This document shows positions 6,611 through 7,745 of a stretch of 7,745 bases of DNA, in pieces. The notes under the pieces are model-generated. The model had not been told where the DNA came from, did no database searches, and saw only the letters and a program-made list of their open reading frames with translations. A program made the position numbers and the translations under genes. How positions within the stretch are numbered: position 1 is the stretch's first letter; each line of letters starts with the position of its first letter. Source of the stretch: Alphaproteobacteria bacterium (GTDB lineage Bacteria; Pseudomonadota; Alphaproteobacteria; Micavibrionales; CSBR16-224); contig SKHU01000239.1 of the NCBI GenBank assembly GCA_007116755.1, positions 1 through 7,745 on the forward strand, in the 5' to 3' direction.

Positions 6611-7312
6611 ATGAAACAGCAGCTTCTCTTTAATCTGCAGGATACGGAAAGGCGCAGCGCGTTTCTGGTTTCCCCCTGCAACCGCGAGGCCGCAGATTAT
6701 CTTGAAAACTGGCCGGAACAAAACAAAAGCGGCGCTGTCCTTTACGGCCCCGCCGCATCGGGAAAAACCCATCTGCTGCATCTTTGGGCGGAAAAGCAAC
6801 AGGCGCAAATTCTTGTGCCGCAACAACTGACCCCCGACGGCATTCTGGCGGAAGATGCGGAGCGCTTGAGCGACAGCTGTTTCGCGCTGGATGATGCCGA
6901 TCTTGTCCTGAAAGACGGCGAATCCGCCCAAGCGCTGTTCCACCTTTACAATCTGACCGCAGGCGGCAGCGGAATAATCCTTTTGACGGCCTCAACCGAT
7001 ATCGGCAGTTGGGACTGCCCCCTGCCCGATCTGACATCCCGCCTGAAGACCTTTGCCGCGCTGCGCCTGCTGCCACCGGACGATCACTTGCTGGAAGCGC
7101 TGCTGGTCAAATTTTTCTCCGACCGTCAGGCAAAAATCCCCGCCGAGGTCATTACCTATATTCTGCGGCGGACAGAACGCGATTGCGCCGCTTTGCTAAA
7201 GCTTGCCGCAGAGATCGATGCCGCAGCGCTGATGCTGAAACGCCCTGTTTCCGTCCCTCTGGTGCGGGAAATTTTTGACAACCGCAAAAAAAACATTGAA
7301 CTTCCCCTCTAA
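6611..7312 (+). CDS. hda: Hda-like AAA+ protein, regulatory inactivator of DnaA
   Basis: A 233-residue DnaA-family ATPase without the DNA-binding domain of DnaA, the size expected for Hda. In the known system Hda binds the DNA-loaded sliding clamp and stimulates ATP hydrolysis by DnaA after replication begins, preventing re-initiation. Seen here: QLLFNL at residues 4-9, which fits the clamp-binding motif at the N-terminus of Hda proteins; Walker A GPAASGKT (46-53, K52) followed by HLLHLW; Walker B with D94/D95; a sensor-1 strand IILLTAS; the box VII arginine R144 in DLTSRLKT; and a sensor-2 arginine near R190. The Walker motifs look competent for nucleotide binding. The start is uncertain: ATG at 6611 gives the typical short N-terminus, whereas GTG at 6596 would overlap the DUF2066 stop by four bases (GTGA) and add five residues. 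Neither has a clear Shine-Dalgarno, so coupling to DUF2066 translation is likely. rpiB follows after 60 bases. Confidence 0.88.
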   Translation: MKQQLLFNLQDTERRSAFLVSPCNREAADYLENWPEQNKSGAVLYGPAASGKTHLLHLWAEKQQAQILVPQQLTPDGILAEDAERLSDSCFALDDADLVLKDGESAQALFHLYNLTAGGSGIILLTASTDIGSWDCPLPDLTSRLKTFAALRLLPPDDHLLEALLVKFFSDRQAKIPAEVITYILRRTERDCAALLKLAAEIDAAALMLKRPVSVPLVREIFDNRKKNIELPL

Positions 7313-7323
7313 ACCACTATATC
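7296..7323 (+). promoter_or_regulatory. Weak candidate promoter for rpiB
   Basis: TTGAAC (7296-7301) and TATATC (7318-7323) are 16 bases apart, each matching consensus at 4 of 6 positions, and overlap the end of the hda gene. Read-through from the upstream genes is at least as likely as a separate promoter. Confidence 0.2.
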
Positions 7324-7360
7324 TGGTATGCAGCGTTTCACAAAAACCCTATCTATTGAC

Positions 7361-7364
7361 AGGA
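7361..7364 (+). promoter_or_regulatory. Ribosome binding site that decides the rpiB start
   Basis: AGGA, continued by AGAAA, lies 8 bases before GTG at 7373. An in-frame ATG at 7328 would add 15 residues (MQRFTKTLSIDRKKN) unlike the RpiB N-terminus and has no such site before it, so GTG is preferred. Confidence 0.65.
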
Positions 7365-7372
7365 AGAAAAAC

Positions 7373-7745
7373 GTGCCGAACAAAAAGCTGCGCATTGCCC
7401 TTGCCGCCGATCACGGCGGTATCACCCTGAAAACACATCTTGCCGCATTTCTAAAGCAGGAAGGACATGACGTGACCGATCTCGGCACAGATGATTCCGG
7501 CACTTCCGTCGATTACCCCGATTTCGGTTTTAAAGCTGCCGCCTGCGTGGCAGAAGGCGCTGTCGATTTCGGCATTATCATCTGCGGTACGGGAATCGGA
7601 ATCAGTATCGCTGCCAACCGCAATCCCGCTATCCGCGCCGCGCTCTGTCACGATACGACAACGGCGCGGCTGGCACGCGAACATAATGATGCGAATATTC
7701 TGGCGCTGGGCGAACGTGTTTTGGGCACGATCACGGCGGAAGATA
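7373..7745 (+). CDS. rpiB: Ribose-5-phosphate isomerase B (3' end outside window)
   Basis: Cytoplasmic aldose-ketose isomerase interconverting ribose 5-phosphate and ribulose 5-phosphate in the non-oxidative pentose phosphate pathway. The 124 visible residues cover most of a protein usually near 145-150 residues; the frame is still open at the window end. Family marks are the N-terminal strand with AADHGG (D13, H14), VDYPDFG (46-52), CGTGIGISIAANR (71-83) with the catalytic-type Cys71 and phosphate/anion-binding glycines, CHD (92-94), and AREHNDANILALGERV (101-116) with H104 and N105. All the residues expected in the visible part are present, so it should be active. The start is the GTG at 7373, chosen for its ribosome site. 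The gene lies 60 bases after hda in the same direction and may share its transcript. LacA/B-type isomerases share the fold, but the intact RpiB Cys and the single-gene context favour RpiB. Confidence 0.94.
   Translation, partial: MPNKKLRIALAADHGGITLKTHLAAFLKQEGHDVTDLGTDDSGTSVDYPDFGFKAAACVAEGAVDFGIIICGTGIGISIAANRNPAIRAALCHDTTTARLAREHNDANILALGERVLGTITAED

Noticed and set aside
5959..6681. Minus-strand open frame of 240 codons spanning the DUF2066-hda junction
   Set aside because: Arg/Ala/His-rich shadow across two well-supported plus-strand genes.
7275..7280. Perfect TTGACA -35 box near the end of hda
   Set aside because: No acceptable -10 box at 16-18 bases; it encodes the Phe-Asp-Asn region of the protein and is probably chance.

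Overview
The window carries six protein genes: three complete (a hybrid histidine kinase, a DUF2066 protein and an Hda-type ATPase), one small complete gene, and two cut by the window edges (a class A penicillin-binding protein at the left, ribose-5-phosphate isomerase B at the right). The gene set suggests a Gram-negative proteobacterium, most likely an alphaproteobacterium of moderate GC. Reasons are the PBP1A with a Cys-x-x-Cys insert in its transpeptidase domain, a short single-span protein resembling the alphaproteobacterial aa3-oxidase subunit IV family, and the DUF2066-hda pair. A closer placement (for example a Micavibrio-like lineage) is a guess.

Layout. Bases 1-1728 (+) encode the C-terminal three quarters or so of PBP1A, followed by a plausible intrinsic terminator at 1734-1769. 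A convergent gene ends at 1793. It is read on the minus strand from 4927 and encodes a 1044-residue membrane hybrid histidine kinase (signal peptide, 7TMR-DISM sensor, coiled coil, HisKA, HATPase, receiver, Q/P-rich linker, HPt). Upstream of it in the same direction is a 43-codon gene (5133-5002) for a one-helix membrane protein. The 160-base divergent region 5134-5294 holds one candidate sigma-70-type promoter in each direction. On the plus strand follow a secreted DUF2066 protein (5295-6599), an Hda-like AAA+ protein (6611-7312) and rpiB (7373 to the window end), closely spaced and probably one transcription unit.

Functionally this looks like chromosomal core: cell-wall synthesis, a sensory phosphorelay, control of DnaA, and the pentose phosphate pathway. 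No mobile element, CRISPR array, tRNA or rRNA was seen. The part most worth a second look is the minus-strand pair. The longest open frame for the kinase (from 5095) overlaps the small gene in another frame and would bury the signal peptide, so the kinase start should be 4927 and the small gene is easily missed. Whether the small protein works with the kinase is an open inference.
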